DNA of 64,000 bases from CAZICM01 sp964537685 (lineage in GTDB: Bacteria > Myxococcota_A > Polyangia > Polyangiales > Polyangiaceae): the NCBI GenBank assembly GCA_964537685.1, contig CAZICM010000041.1, forward strand, positions 18,340 to 82,339. Direction: 5' to 3'. The translations under genes were made by a program, and so were the position numbers. Below, piece by piece: positions 33,545 through 41,434 of the stretch; the stretch's first letter is position 1, and each line of letters opens with the position of its first letter. A model generated the notes under the pieces. The model did not search any database and had not been told where the DNA came from. It saw only the letters and a list, made by a program, of their open reading frames with translations.

Positions 33545-34870
33545 ATGAAATTTCGTGTTCAAATGCTCTGCTTGCTGCTCGTCGGTCTGTGCGGCTGTGA
33601 TATCGGCTTTACATATGAAGTGAGTGTTGGGGCTGGGACTGGAGAAAAACTCCCCGATCCCGATACATGGGTCAGCGAGCCTCCGGCGCTCGATAATACG
33701 CAACAAGCCCGTCAGGCCGAAGTCGATGCCCATCTTGCCGAGCTGTATAAAGGCCGGCCCATCCTTGCTACCAAACAGGGCTATTCAGGCGATATCGTCG
33801 ACTGGATCGACTCCAGCGCGCTTCCCTTGCCTGAAGAGATACCCATCCCCCCATTTCCGCTCGAAGCGCTCGCGATGCAAGCCGGGATTGAGCTTCCCCT
33901 GAGCGAACTCGATCGATTCCCCGAACTTTTGGGACCTCCCGGCACGACGCCTCGCTTGCGCCCCGATTTTTTGGACTATGTGCTGGGCAATACGAGTGCG
34001 TCATCGCTCCGGGACTATTTGGATCATCATCAAGTGTTTGGGATGCCCGCGGATCAAGACCGGCTGTATGCGGGAATTGACTATGTAGGTCCCAATCAGG
34101 GTGTGGCTGCAATCATCAATCATTTTGGGGGCGAAGTTGAAGAAGACACCTTTAGTTTGGTGGAGATGGCGGTGGCCTGTCCTGCGGAAGGCCCTGTGGA
34201 AGAGCTGATTGGCATTGTGCTCTCCATCGACCGAAAGAATTTCAAGGGCGCACTGGACAAAGAACAAGCGTCAAGAGCCCGGATCCATGTGGAGTATGTG
34301 CATACGGAGAATGGCAAGCTCAAAGGTGTATGGGATTTGCGGGAAGAGGTATTTGAGCCTAACCGCTTGGATTTTCAGGGTTGGCCATCGCAGATACCCA
34401 TACCTGTGCGGACAGTGCTGGGCGGGGAGATAACGGTTTCAACAATCAACGGGGCTCAATATGAACATACAATGGGGATTTTTCGAATTCCCAGCGGTTC
34501 GTGGTGGATCCTCTATCGCAATCAGATTCTGGGCCACTATCCTGCGAAGGTGTTTAAACTGCTGAGCAAAGGGGCGTGCAGGGCGCACTGGTACGAAGAA
34601 GTCTATGATGGTACACCGGCAAACTGGACGACGACGGATATGGGCAGCGGAGAGTTTGCGGAAGCTGGGCCGGGGCGGGCGGACTATATTCGAAGGATGA
34701 TGTATTTGGATCCGTTTTGGGCGGCACATGAGGTGGATGAGTCGAACAGCACGGAGTCACGACCTTATGAACCAAATTGTTATTCGCGTTCCGATATGAA
34801 AAGCGAGCCTTTGACAGGACGCCTCGTTTTTTGCGGTGGCCCGGGAAGCAACGCTTCGCTGTGCAAATAG
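33545..34870 (+). CDS. Neprosin-family peptidase-like lipoprotein
   Basis: 441-aa exported lipoprotein (lipobox LCGC, Cys18). Residues about 60-130 are a propeptide-like linker; residues about 175-395 show the neprosin (DUF239) fold known from plant prolyl endopeptidases: DRLYAGIDYVGPNQGVAAII, SLVEMAVAC, IGIVLSIDRKNFKGA, then GIFRIPSGSWWILYRNQILGHYPAKVFKLL, WYEEVYDG and the MGSG motif (366-369). Neprosin uses two glutamates; Glu207 and Glu351 or Glu352 occupy similar places here, which is inference. Cys209, Cys345 and Cys at the C terminus could form disulfides. It heads an operon with two tandem Cys-rich lipoproteins (22-nt gap). A truncated, broken paralogue lies at 38626-39607, also followed by such a lipoprotein. 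Confidence 0.85.
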   Translation: MKFRVQMLCLLLVGLCGCDIGFTYEVSVGAGTGEKLPDPDTWVSEPPALDNTQQARQAEVDAHLAELYKGRPILATKQGYSGDIVDWIDSSALPLPEEIPIPPFPLEALAMQAGIELPLSELDRFPELLGPPGTTPRLRPDFLDYVLGNTSASSLRDYLDHHQVFGMPADQDRLYAGIDYVGPNQGVAAIINHFGGEVEEDTFSLVEMAVACPAEGPVEELIGIVLSIDRKNFKGALDKEQASRARIHVEYVHTENGKLKGVWDLREEVFEPNRLDFQGWPSQIPIPVRTVLGGEITVSTINGAQYEHTMGIFRIPSGSWWILYRNQILGHYPAKVFKLLSKGACRAHWYEEVYDGTPANWTTTDMGSGEFAEAGPGRADYIRRMMYLDPFWAAHEVDESNSTESRPYEPNCYSRSDMKSEPLTGRLVFCGGPGSNASLCK

Positions 34871-34892
34871 CCAAGCAAGAAGGGATCTTTCA

Positions 34893-35519
34893 ATGTCAAC
34901 CCCCACTACAATTGTCGCATTCCTTTTGGCCTCCGGTCTCCTTTGCTGCTCGGCCAGCGACGAAGCACCCTTTGGGGGACGAGTCGACTCGCCTGCCAAC
35001 AAAGATCCCAAGACGCCCACCAGCTCCCCTTCGATTGACCCTTCTCTGGAAGGTGTACATCCCGGCCCTCCCTATCCAACCGCCCGGGAAGGCTGGTGGC
35101 CTGACCCTCCATTTCCAGTGCCAACCATCGATTGGAGCACATATCCGCCCCGGCCCTCCACATGGTGGGGGCTCAAACTTACTCCCCTTCAGAAAGTCAT
35201 CTCCGATACGTGTCCCACCCAGCGATGGTCTCAGAATGTTCCCGACATCCCATGCACCAAGGACAGCGAATGCGGCGATGGATTCTGCGATCGAGGCCAG
35301 TGTGGGCCTATATGGACCTGCTCCATGCGGACGAGCCTGCCTTGCGAGAAACATGAGCATTGCCGAGCTCTGCTCTGTATCGAAGGCCGCTGCCAGTCCT
35401 GTGTGAATGACGAGGAATGCAACGCCAAATATGGCGGCAAAGGTTATATGTGCAACCTTCCGGATCGCAAACCCCATGACGTTAGCGCCTGTGGCCGCCC
35501 CGCTCCCCGTTTCCATTGA
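34893..35519 (+). CDS. Cys-rich lipoprotein, copy 1 of a tandem pair
   Basis: 208-aa exported lipoprotein beginning at the ATG 34893, preceded by AAGGGATCTTTCA; an upstream in-frame start lacks a signal sequence. The signal ends in lipobox LLCC. A Pro/Gly-rich variable segment (about residues 28-95) leads to a conserved WWGLKLTPLQKVISDTCP block and then a Cys-rich domain with CTKDSECGDGFCDRGQC, CEKHEHC, LCIEGRCQSC and CxPAPRFH-like ending, about 14 Cys in closely spaced pairs like those of dickkopf or disulfide-rich cell-surface modules of myxobacteria. It is probably co-transcribed with the neprosin gene. Downstream copy 2 is near identical at DNA level except in the Pro-rich segment, which indicates recent duplication. 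Confidence 0.8.
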   Translation: MSTPTTIVAFLLASGLLCCSASDEAPFGGRVDSPANKDPKTPTSSPSIDPSLEGVHPGPPYPTAREGWWPDPPFPVPTIDWSTYPPRPSTWWGLKLTPLQKVISDTCPTQRWSQNVPDIPCTKDSECGDGFCDRGQCGPIWTCSMRTSLPCEKHEHCRALLCIEGRCQSCVNDEECNAKYGGKGYMCNLPDRKPHDVSACGRPAPRFH

Positions 35520-35570
35520 TGCCGTAGGTTGAATCCCTTGAGACCAGGCCCCGCACCCAGGGATCTTTCA

Positions 35571-36191
35571 ATGTCAACCCCCACTACAATCGTCGCATTC
35601 CTTTTGGCCTCCGGCCTCCTCTGCTGTTCGGCCAGCGACGAAGCACCCTTTGGGGGCCGGGTTGACTCTCCTGCCAACAAAGATCCCAAAACGCCTACCA
35701 GCGCCCCTTCGATTGATCCTTCCTTGGAGGGTGTTCACCCCGGCCCTCCCTATCCAGCCGCCCGGGAAAGCTCGTGGCCTACAGGACCATTTCCAAAGCC
35801 AAGCGGTGATCTAAGCGGATGGCCTCCCCGGCCCTCCACATGGTGGGGGCTCAAACTCACTCCCCTTCAGAAAGTCATCTCTGATACGTGTCCCACTCAG
35901 CCATGGTCCCAGAATGTTCCCGATATCCCTTGCACCAAGGACAGCGAATGCGGCGATGGCTTCTGCGATCGAGGCCAGTGTGGGCCTATCTGGACTTGCG
36001 GAATGCGGGCGAGCCTGCCTTGCGAGAAACATGAGCATTGCTGGAACATGCTCTGTATTGAAGGCCGCTGCCAATCCTGTATGTCTGATGAAGAATGCAA
36101 TATGAAATATGGCCGTAAAGGTCATGTTTGTGATCCGCCCACCCAGCGCCGGCCTTTGACTTGTGGCCGCCCCGCTCCCCGTTTCCATTGA
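35571..36191 (+). CDS. Cys-rich lipoprotein, copy 2 of a tandem pair
   Basis: 206-aa paralogue of the preceding gene. The leader MSTPTTIVAFLLASGLLCC is identical to copy 1, even to the ribosome binding region GGGATCTTTCA, so the duplication included upstream sequence. The Cys-rich domain is conserved (CGDGFCDRGQC, CEKHEHC, LCIEGRCQSC), but the Pro-rich linker differs (about residues 62-85: ARESSWPTGPFPKPSGDLSG here against AREGWWPDPPFPVPTIDWST). Localised divergence in one surface-exposed segment while the rest is nearly fixed suggests either relaxed or diversifying selection on the linker, which is inference. The function is unknown; partnership with neprosin-type peptidase is suggested by gene order at two loci. 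Its stop TGA is 110 nt before the direct repeats. Confidence 0.8.
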   Translation: MSTPTTIVAFLLASGLLCCSASDEAPFGGRVDSPANKDPKTPTSAPSIDPSLEGVHPGPPYPAARESSWPTGPFPKPSGDLSGWPPRPSTWWGLKLTPLQKVISDTCPTQPWSQNVPDIPCTKDSECGDGFCDRGQCGPIWTCGMRASLPCEKHEHCWNMLCIEGRCQSCMSDEECNMKYGRKGHVCDPPTQRRPLTCGRPAPRFH

Positions 36192-36300
36192 TGCCCCGCC
36201 CCGAAATCCCGCCCTTTTAGGCCCCAACCCTCCCCATCGTAAGCCCCGTACCCACAGCCCCATGCCCCTCCCCCATACCCCGCTGCCATCGTCCGCTCCC

Positions 36301-36355
36301 TTTTATGACCCGATGCTGTCGATGGTGATCCCTCCAAGCTCAATCGGGCACCCAG
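36301..36355. repeat. Direct repeat copy 1 (55-bp core)
   Basis: Core begins TTTTATGACCCGATGCTGTC and ends CAATCGGGCACCCAG; identical to copy 2 128 bp away. A further 20 bp of similarity follows the core in copies 1 and 3. The unit is too long and spaced too irregularly for a CRISPR repeat. Confidence 0.9.
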
Positions 36356-36428
36356 GGCCATAAACCCGGACCTCCAACCGCGCCCTTTTATGGGGGCCGG
36401 TCCCAAGGCGCAAAGACCGTCGGCGCCG

Positions 36429-36483
36429 TTTTATGACCCGATGCTGTCGATGGTGATCCCTCCAAGCTCAATCGGGCACCCAG
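36429..36483. repeat. Direct repeat copy 2 (55-bp core), broken by the assembly gap
   Basis: Exact copy of the core in copy 1, starting 128 bp later and running straight into the N stretch at 36484. The six bases before it, GGCGCCG, also precede copy 3, so copies 2 and 3 belong to the same repeating unit. Confidence 0.9.
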
Positions 36484-36583
36484 NNNNNNNNNNNNNNNNN
36501 NNNNNNNNNNNNNNNNNNNNNNNNNNNNNNNNNNNNNNNNNNNNNNNNNNNNNNNNNNNNNNNNNNNNNNNNNNNNNNNNNNN
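36484..36583. other. Assembly gap of 100 N
   Basis: Exactly 100 N, the conventional size for a gap of unknown length. It lies inside the direct-repeat array, so the number of repeat units is unknown and sequence may be missing. Confidence 0.99.
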
Positions 36584-36590
36584 GGCGCCG

Positions 36591-36645
36591 TTTTATGACC
36601 CGATGCTGTCGATGGTGATCCCTCCAAGCTCAATCGGGTACCCAG
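36591..36645. repeat. Direct repeat copy 3 (55-bp core)
   Basis: Same core with one difference (CGGGTACCC in place of CGGGCACCC), preceded by GGCGCCG as in copy 2. On the minus strand all three copies read PIELGGITIDSIGS and a TAA stop, with the few differences mostly silent in that frame. Confidence 0.88.
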
Positions 36646-36697
36646 GCCCATAAACTCGGGACCTCGGCAGGCACCCACCAAAAAGCCAGACCATCAT
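36593..36697 (-). other. Possible 34-codon minus-strand frame over repeat copy 3
   Basis: ATGATG at 36692-36697 opens a frame on the minus strand ending RVYGPGYPIELGGITIDSIGS and TAA. The end of the same peptide is readable in copies 1 and 2. No ribosome binding site is seen, and the reading frame does not continue from unit to unit because the period is not a multiple of three. It may be the relic of a duplicated gene end rather than a living gene. Confidence 0.25.
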
Positions 36698-36740
36698 AAA
36701 ACACTTGCCTTCCTCAACCACCATCAACTACAAGGCCCTC

Positions 36741-37352
36741 ATGAAGACTCAAACTCTTATCCTTTTGGCCGTTCAAGCCTTTGCATTCGCATTTATAGGC
36801 TGTGGCGGCGATGTCACCGAAACCAAACCCGCCCCCGCCGACTGTTCGCTCGATCCGGCCGGCGCTCCCTTCACCTTTACCATCAACAATACCGGCACCC
36901 GGATGCTCCGCTTGGCCTATGGCTGCGGTTCCAATTTTCCCATATCGCTGGCCACCTCCCATGGTACCCTGGGCATCGGCGAGGAAACCGCCGAGTTCTG
37001 CGGCGTGAATTGCGAGATCGTCTATAAGGGCAATTCCAATTTCGGATGCAGTGATTGCGGTCCCGGCTATGGAGATGATTTAAGTCCAGGTAAAACAGCC
37101 ACCATCCAGTGGGATAGGCGCGTCTATCAAAGCCATACCGCGCCCACTTCCTGCGGTACCCAAGATCCTAATCAAAATCAATGCGCGCTCGGGCTTCTGG
37201 TGAAGGAAACCATGGTCACGGGAACGCTCAATGTCTGCACCGATACGTCCATGGGCACTTCCGGCGATGGATATTGCGGTACGGACTTTCTTGATCCTAT
37301 TCCGATTACCATCGACTTAAGCCAAAGCAGCGCGGTTATCGATGTGAAATAA
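36741..37352 (+). CDS. Cys-rich lipoprotein, hypothetical
   Basis: 203-aa exported lipoprotein; the ATG at 36741 gives a signal peptide with lipobox FIGC, whereas the longer in-frame start has no signal character. The mature part is beta-rich with many Cys: DCSLDPAG, LAYGCGSNF, FCGVNCEIVYKG, FGCSDCGPGYGDD and CGTQDPNQNQC, followed by LNVCTDTS and GYCGTDF. The FTINNTGTRMLRLAYGC opening is like that of immunoglobulin-type or plastocyanin-like strands, but I cannot place it in a family. It is separated from the histidine kinase by only eight nt and is probably co-transcribed, so it could be the periplasmic sensor partner of that kinase, which is inference. Confidence 0.78.
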   Translation: MKTQTLILLAVQAFAFAFIGCGGDVTETKPAPADCSLDPAGAPFTFTINNTGTRMLRLAYGCGSNFPISLATSHGTLGIGEETAEFCGVNCEIVYKGNSNFGCSDCGPGYGDDLSPGKTATIQWDRRVYQSHTAPTSCGTQDPNQNQCALGLLVKETMVTGTLNVCTDTSMGTSGDGYCGTDFLDPIPITIDLSQSSAVIDVK

Positions 37353-37360
37353 GCTGATTT

Positions 37361-38569
37361 ATGATATTAGGCCCCGAGCAATCCCCAGATCCCCACGAAG
37401 CCGAAACGGCTCCGGCCTATTCCTATTCGGTGCTGGAGGCAACCTTTGAAGCCGCCGTCGAAGGGATTTTGGTCGTCGATCAACAGAACCGGGTCAGAAA
37501 ATACAATCGGCGCTTTGTCGAGATCTGGGGTTTCTCGGATACGCTTTTGGAGCAGGGCGATAATGCAAAGCTTGTGGAAGAAGCCGTATCCAAACTCGCG
37601 AATCCCGATGCGTTTCTGTCGCGCCTTCAGCAAATCCGGAAGGAGCCTCATCTAGGCTACCGCGATCGGCTGGAGCTGTTGGATGGGCGTATTCTGGAGA
37701 GGCATGCCCGGCCTCTGTACGATCAGGGGCAGCTTGCGGGGCGTATTTCTTTTTTTAGAGACGTAACCGAGGACGCGAGCGCGCGCGAGTCGTTTCGAAG
37801 AGCCAAGGAAGCGGCGGATGCGGCAAACCGGGCGAAAAGCGTGTTTTTAGCCAATATGAGCCACGAGCTGAGGACGCCGCTCAATGCGATTATAGGATAT
37901 TGCGAGCTAATCCTGGGCGAGCCGGATGAGCTTCCGCTGGCTATGGTGAAATCGAGTATTGATAAGATTCTCAGTTCCGGCGGGCATTTGCTGGCGCTGA
38001 TCAATGACGTGCTCGATTTATCGAAAATTGAAGCCAATCGTATGACGATATCGCCGGTTGGCTTTAGCCTGGAGGAGCTGGTGCGTCCTGTTGTGGATAC
38101 GGTGATGCCTTTGGCGGCGGCGAACCGGAACCGTTTGGTGGTGGAGGTCGAGCCTTTGCCCGGCGGTATGTATACCGATGCGATCCGGCTCAAGCAGGTC
38201 TTGTTAAATTTACTTTCAAATGCCTGTAAATTTACCAAGGATGGGCAGGTGACCTTAAACGTCAAGCAGGCCCATGTGAAGGGGAATGCATGGGTATATT
38301 TTGAAGTACATGATACAGGGATAGGCATACATCCCGATCATATCAGGGAATTGTTTCAGCCATTTGTGCAGGCCGATCCATCGGTGACGCGGCGCTATGG
38401 AGGAACGGGGCTTGGGCTATCATTAAGCCGGAGGCTATGTTTATTGATGAAGGGGGATATTGATGTGATTAGCGCGCCCGATCGGGGTTCGACCTTTGTG
38501 GCGAGGGTGCCGCAGGATATTCGGTCTCAGGGGCATGGGGCTGTGGATTTGGATGGCCCGTTGGGGTAG
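37361..38569 (+). CDS. PAS-domain sensor histidine kinase
   Basis: 402-aa soluble hybrid-less histidine kinase. A PAS domain (about residues 23-135, with the typical EGILVVDQQNRVRKYNRRFVEIWGFS and GRILERHARPLYD...GRISFFRDVTE ends) leads through a coiled helix to a HisKA dimer domain with NMSHELRTPLN (phospho-acceptor His168). The ATPase carries N-box NLLSNACKFT (about 283-292), G1 DTGIGI (318-323), F-box-like FQPFVQAD and G2 GGTGLGLSLS (347-356). No transmembrane helix, so it senses a cytoplasmic signal. No response regulator is adjacent, making it an orphan kinase as is common in myxobacteria. It follows the Cys-rich lipoprotein by eight nt. Confidence 0.93.
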   Translation: MILGPEQSPDPHEAETAPAYSYSVLEATFEAAVEGILVVDQQNRVRKYNRRFVEIWGFSDTLLEQGDNAKLVEEAVSKLANPDAFLSRLQQIRKEPHLGYRDRLELLDGRILERHARPLYDQGQLAGRISFFRDVTEDASARESFRRAKEAADAANRAKSVFLANMSHELRTPLNAIIGYCELILGEPDELPLAMVKSSIDKILSSGGHLLALINDVLDLSKIEANRMTISPVGFSLEELVRPVVDTVMPLAAANRNRLVVEVEPLPGGMYTDAIRLKQVLLNLLSNACKFTKDGQVTLNVKQAHVKGNAWVYFEVHDTGIGIHPDHIRELFQPFVQADPSVTRRYGGTGLGLSLSRRLCLLMKGDIDVISAPDRGSTFVARVPQDIRSQGHGAVDLDGPLG

Positions 38570-38625
38570 GCGAAAGCGGAAACGGCAGGCATGGCCTGAA
38601 GCGTGGAATTTATTCTTAATTCGCA

Positions 38626-39607
38626 TTGAGGCGGGAGCGGAGACCCTCGGGTACATTGCCGGGTATGCCTTATGCGATTCCGGCGCTGCCTTTTGGGGAC
38701 GAGGCTTTTGTATTGCCCTTGGGTCTTGAGATTGGGCTGAGCGAGCTGGAACAGATTCCCGAGTTGCTCCAGCTTGTGGCAACGGCAACGCCTTTTCATC
38801 GTCCAAGTTTTTGGCCCTATATTTTGGGGGAGGCGCCGGATGCTATATCCATCGAGGATTATTTGCGGCGCTATCAAGTGGGCGGGCAGCCATTTAGCAC
38901 GGATCGGCTTTATGCTGGACTCGTATCGAAGGCGTCAAACCGGGGCGTATCGGGGTATATGAGCCAGTTTAGGCCGGAGGTCGTCGACAGAAGCTTTAGC
39001 CTGATAGAATTTACGGTGGCCTGTCCCGTGGAAGGCCCCGCGCAGGAGCAAATAGGCATTGTCATTTCCGTCGATAAAGAGAATGTGTTTGGAACCAATC
39101 GCCAAAAGCTTCAGGATGGCGAAGCCCGGATGCATATTGAATATGCCCGCTCGGTTGGTGGACAAGTTGGCTATGTGTGGGATGGGATGGATGGAGCATT
39201 TGATGGCCATTTTTCAGGTGCCAACGGGCGACTGGTGGATTGCATACAACGGAGATCTGCTTGGATACTACCCGGCTAAGTTGTTTAGCATGCTTAACAA
39301 AAGTGCCTGCCGATCGGCTTGGTATGGGGAGGTTTATAACTACACGCCAGGCACAACGATCAAGACCGAGATGGGCAGCGGACAGTTTGGGGATGCCGGC
39401 CTTTTTAATGCCGCCCATGTGCGAAACCCAAAGTACTATGATCTCGGATGGCTTGGCGTGGAACCCAAGGACGAATTCTCCTTGATACCTAAAGAGCCGC
39501 TCTGTTATAACCGTACAACACTGACTCACCTGGGTCCGCCTTGGAATAGCAGCTTCTTTTTTCTCGGAGGTCCCGGCGGCAAACATCCGGGATGCAAATG
39601 GCTATGA
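38626..39607 (+). pseudogene. Broken neprosin-family gene (5' truncated, internal deletion with frameshift)
   Basis: Decayed paralogue of the gene at 33545. The first frame (38626-39207) gives IGLSELEQIPELL, DRLYAGLVSKASNRGVSGYMSQFRPEV, SLIEFTVACPVEG and IGIVISVDKENVF, all matching the intact copy, but lacks the signal peptide and first ninety residues. After VGYVWDGMDGAF the match jumps to another frame, EHLMAIFQVPTGDWWIAYNGDLLGYYPAKLF, WYGEVYNYTP and the MGSGQF block, ending at 39607. About 45 residues present in the intact copy between the two parts are missing, so a deletion of more than 130 bp changed the frame at about 39180-39210. Conserved Glu positions survive in both halves. A working protein is unlikely. 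Confidence 0.78.
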
Positions 39608-40254
39608 ATCTTCAAAGGATACGCAAAGCCTACTCAAAACCTATATGGATTGTGTTCGCGCCGTGGATAGCGCTTGCGTGCATGGCCTCCTGCTCTTCAA
39701 GCGATGAAGCGCCTGGTGGTGGACACATTGAGCACCCCGTGGAGCTGGGTCCCAAAGCGCTGCCGCCCTCTCTATCCGCCGCCGTGCCTTCGGGATCGGT
39801 TGGGCCAATATCCACAGCGCCGGGAAATGCTTCCTCTGGGGCTCCGGTGGAGGGGCCACCATCGGAAACGAATCTATCGCCTGCCGACAAAACCATTGCG
39901 GAAGACTGTCCTAAGCACGCTTGGTCCAAGAACGTTCCAAAGCGAACTTGTGCCAAAGACGAAGAATGTGGTGACGGCTTTTGTGATCGAGGGCGTTGTG
40001 CCGCAATCTGGACGTGCCGCGCGTTCATCGGACAGCGGTGTGAGAGCGATCGTCAATGCGGGGGCTATCTGTGCATGGAAGGGCGCTGCCGGTCTTGTGT
40101 GTCCAACGAGGAGTGCAAGCGCGTGACTTGGGTGTACGATCCTAAATGCATTGAGGATTCTTATTTACCTGGTGGGCGGGAATGCCACGGTGTCGTTCCA
40201 GGCTTTGGTGGCAGTATTGAACCTTCGTCTCCGTCTCAGCCTCCTAAGAAATGA
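39604..40254 (+). CDS. Cys-rich lipoprotein, third divergent paralogue
   Basis: 216-aa exported lipoprotein, starting at an ATG that overlaps the stop of the broken neprosin gene by four nt (ATGA), so it was once translationally coupled. Signal with lipobox MASC. A Pro/Ser-rich variable spacer (about residues 38-95) is followed by a shorter version of the domain in the tandem pair: DCPKHAWSKNVPKRTC, CAKDEECGDGFCDRGRC, CESDRQCGGYLCMEGRCRSC and EECKRV. Sequence has drifted well beyond the tandem pair, but gene order (neprosin then Cys-rich lipoprotein) is the same, which argues for an ancestral two-gene module. In-frame starts at 39592 and 39598 are also possible. Confidence 0.77.
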   Translation: MNLQRIRKAYSKPIWIVFAPWIALACMASCSSSDEAPGGGHIEHPVELGPKALPPSLSAAVPSGSVGPISTAPGNASSGAPVEGPPSETNLSPADKTIAEDCPKHAWSKNVPKRTCAKDEECGDGFCDRGRCAAIWTCRAFIGQRCESDRQCGGYLCMEGRCRSCVSNEECKRVTWVYDPKCIEDSYLPGGRECHGVVPGFGGSIEPSSPSQPPKK

Positions 40255-40318
40255 GGGTTCCACAATCCCCACCCTCAAACCGGCTGCGGCCCGGCAGGCT
40301 CATCCGGAAATAGGCGTC

Positions 40319-41038
40319 TTAAAGCCCAATGGCCGACAGATCGGCTTCCTGAAGCTTCGCAACGGCCGCCGTCTCCGAAGGATGCCCTGTAAAAGCTTGG
40401 GGCCTTGACGCAAAGGCCGCCGCCAGCGAAGGCCGCTCCCGAAGCGCATCTTCCATCGCAAATAAACGGGGCATCTTGGGACGAAGCGCCGCTTCTCTCG
40501 AAGAACCGAGCACATAGCGCAGAACATACAAAGTCTCGGCCGCAAAAAAATCGGACATCACAGGCCGCTTTGCATGCGCGTCGCCCCAAAAACCGCCTTC
40601 TGGAGCAATCGCCGAAAGCCGCGCCATCTTATCCACGATCCGCCCGATTAACATAGGCAGGCTCGCCTTCAAATCCACTCCGGGATAGATCAAATCCGAC
40701 CAGACCAGTTCGCCCAGCCGGCAAATGCCTTCCATATAGCAATTGGAGATAATGCTTTCATGAAAGGCAATTTGAATATCGGATAAGTCTTCGTAGTGCC
40801 CCAGCCGTTTGGCCAAGAAGGTCGCGATGGGGAGCGTCTCCGAAATAAAGCCTTCATCCCAGGATAGCGTGGGCAATCCCCCAAAAGGTCCGGCGATGGC
40901 CGTATTGGTCTTGTGTTCGGGCCATTTTTCCAAGGGAATTTGAAGGTCTTCGTGGGCAATGCCCGCATCCAAGAGGGCATGCCGAAGGGCTTGGACCCGG
41001 CCTAATACCGGAAAATAACGTAGTACAATCGTTGACAT
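40319..41038 (-). CDS. Glutathione S-transferase-like protein
   Basis: 239-aa cytosolic protein from the ATG at 41038 (a longer frame begins 30 nt upstream). The N-terminal thioredoxin-like domain reads VLRYFPVLGRVQALRHALLDAGI, with GLPTLSWDEGFISETLPIATFLAKRLG carrying the cis-Pro and Glu-Thr glutathione contacts. There is no Cys or Ser at the usual first-strand position, so a Tyr-type (YFPVLGR) site is more likely. The helical C-terminal half is divergent. Related to sigma/alpha-class GSTs, distinct from the GST at 22700. Function: detoxification or isomerisation. It is flanked by the Cys-rich lipoprotein (convergent) and an upstream region holding the possible small peptide gene. Confidence 0.8.
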   Translation of the reverse strand: MSTIVLRYFPVLGRVQALRHALLDAGIAHEDLQIPLEKWPEHKTNTAIAGPFGGLPTLSWDEGFISETLPIATFLAKRLGHYEDLSDIQIAFHESIISNCYMEGICRLGELVWSDLIYPGVDLKASLPMLIGRIVDKMARLSAIAPEGGFWGDAHAKRPVMSDFFAAETLYVLRYVLGSSREAALRPKMPRLFAMEDALRERPSLAAAFASRPQAFTGHPSETAAVAKLQEADLSAIGL

Positions 41039-41222
41039 GGCGCGGGTCTTTAGTGCCTGTGTGTTCATCCGTCAAGGTCTTTTTTGAAGCTTCCTTGGGC
41101 TCCGCTTCAAAATGGATCGCTCCAAATTGAATGAGCCGCGCTCAAATAGGGCTGTCTATGCTTGCATCTAGAGATTTTAGGGCCGTTGGGGCTTGGTATA
41201 AGCGTTGCACAAACCCCAAACC

Positions 41223-41432
41223 ATGAAGACGCCCCGACAATCCACAAGCCCCAAGAAAGCTATCCAGAACAGCAAAAAAGCCAGGTCAAAAGCCGCCCGC
41301 TCTACCGCATTCGCTGCCTCCCAAGGGTGCGGCGCTGCCTCCGCAGCCGCGACGCGGGTGTCGTTCTATGGATGTATGTTTGAGATGTATGAGAACGACG
41401 ACGCTCCGCCTTCTTCGCTGCTGGGATGTTAA
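41223..41432 (+). CDS. Possible small basic peptide gene facing the radical SAM gene
   Basis: Sixty-nine codons. The N-terminal half is Lys/Arg/Ala/Ser-rich (SPKKAIQNSKKARSKAARS), the C-terminal part has three Cys and aromatics (GCGAAS, YGCMFEMYEND, LLGC). The choice of third bases (mostly G or C) is coding-like. The start ATG has no convincing ribosome binding site, and 180 nt upstream are featureless, so this may not be a gene. It ends two nt before the convergent stop of a SPASM-type radical SAM gene; a Cys-containing short peptide next to such an enzyme could be a substrate, but the shared orientation is wrong for a classic operon, and this is speculation. Confidence 0.35.
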   Translation: MKTPRQSTSPKKAIQNSKKARSKAARSTAFAASQGCGAASAAATRVSFYGCMFEMYENDDAPPSSLLGC

Positions 41433-41434
41433 AC

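Noticed and set aside
36301..36645. CRISPR array
   Set aside because: Only three copies, 55-bp cores, no uniform spacers and no cas genes.
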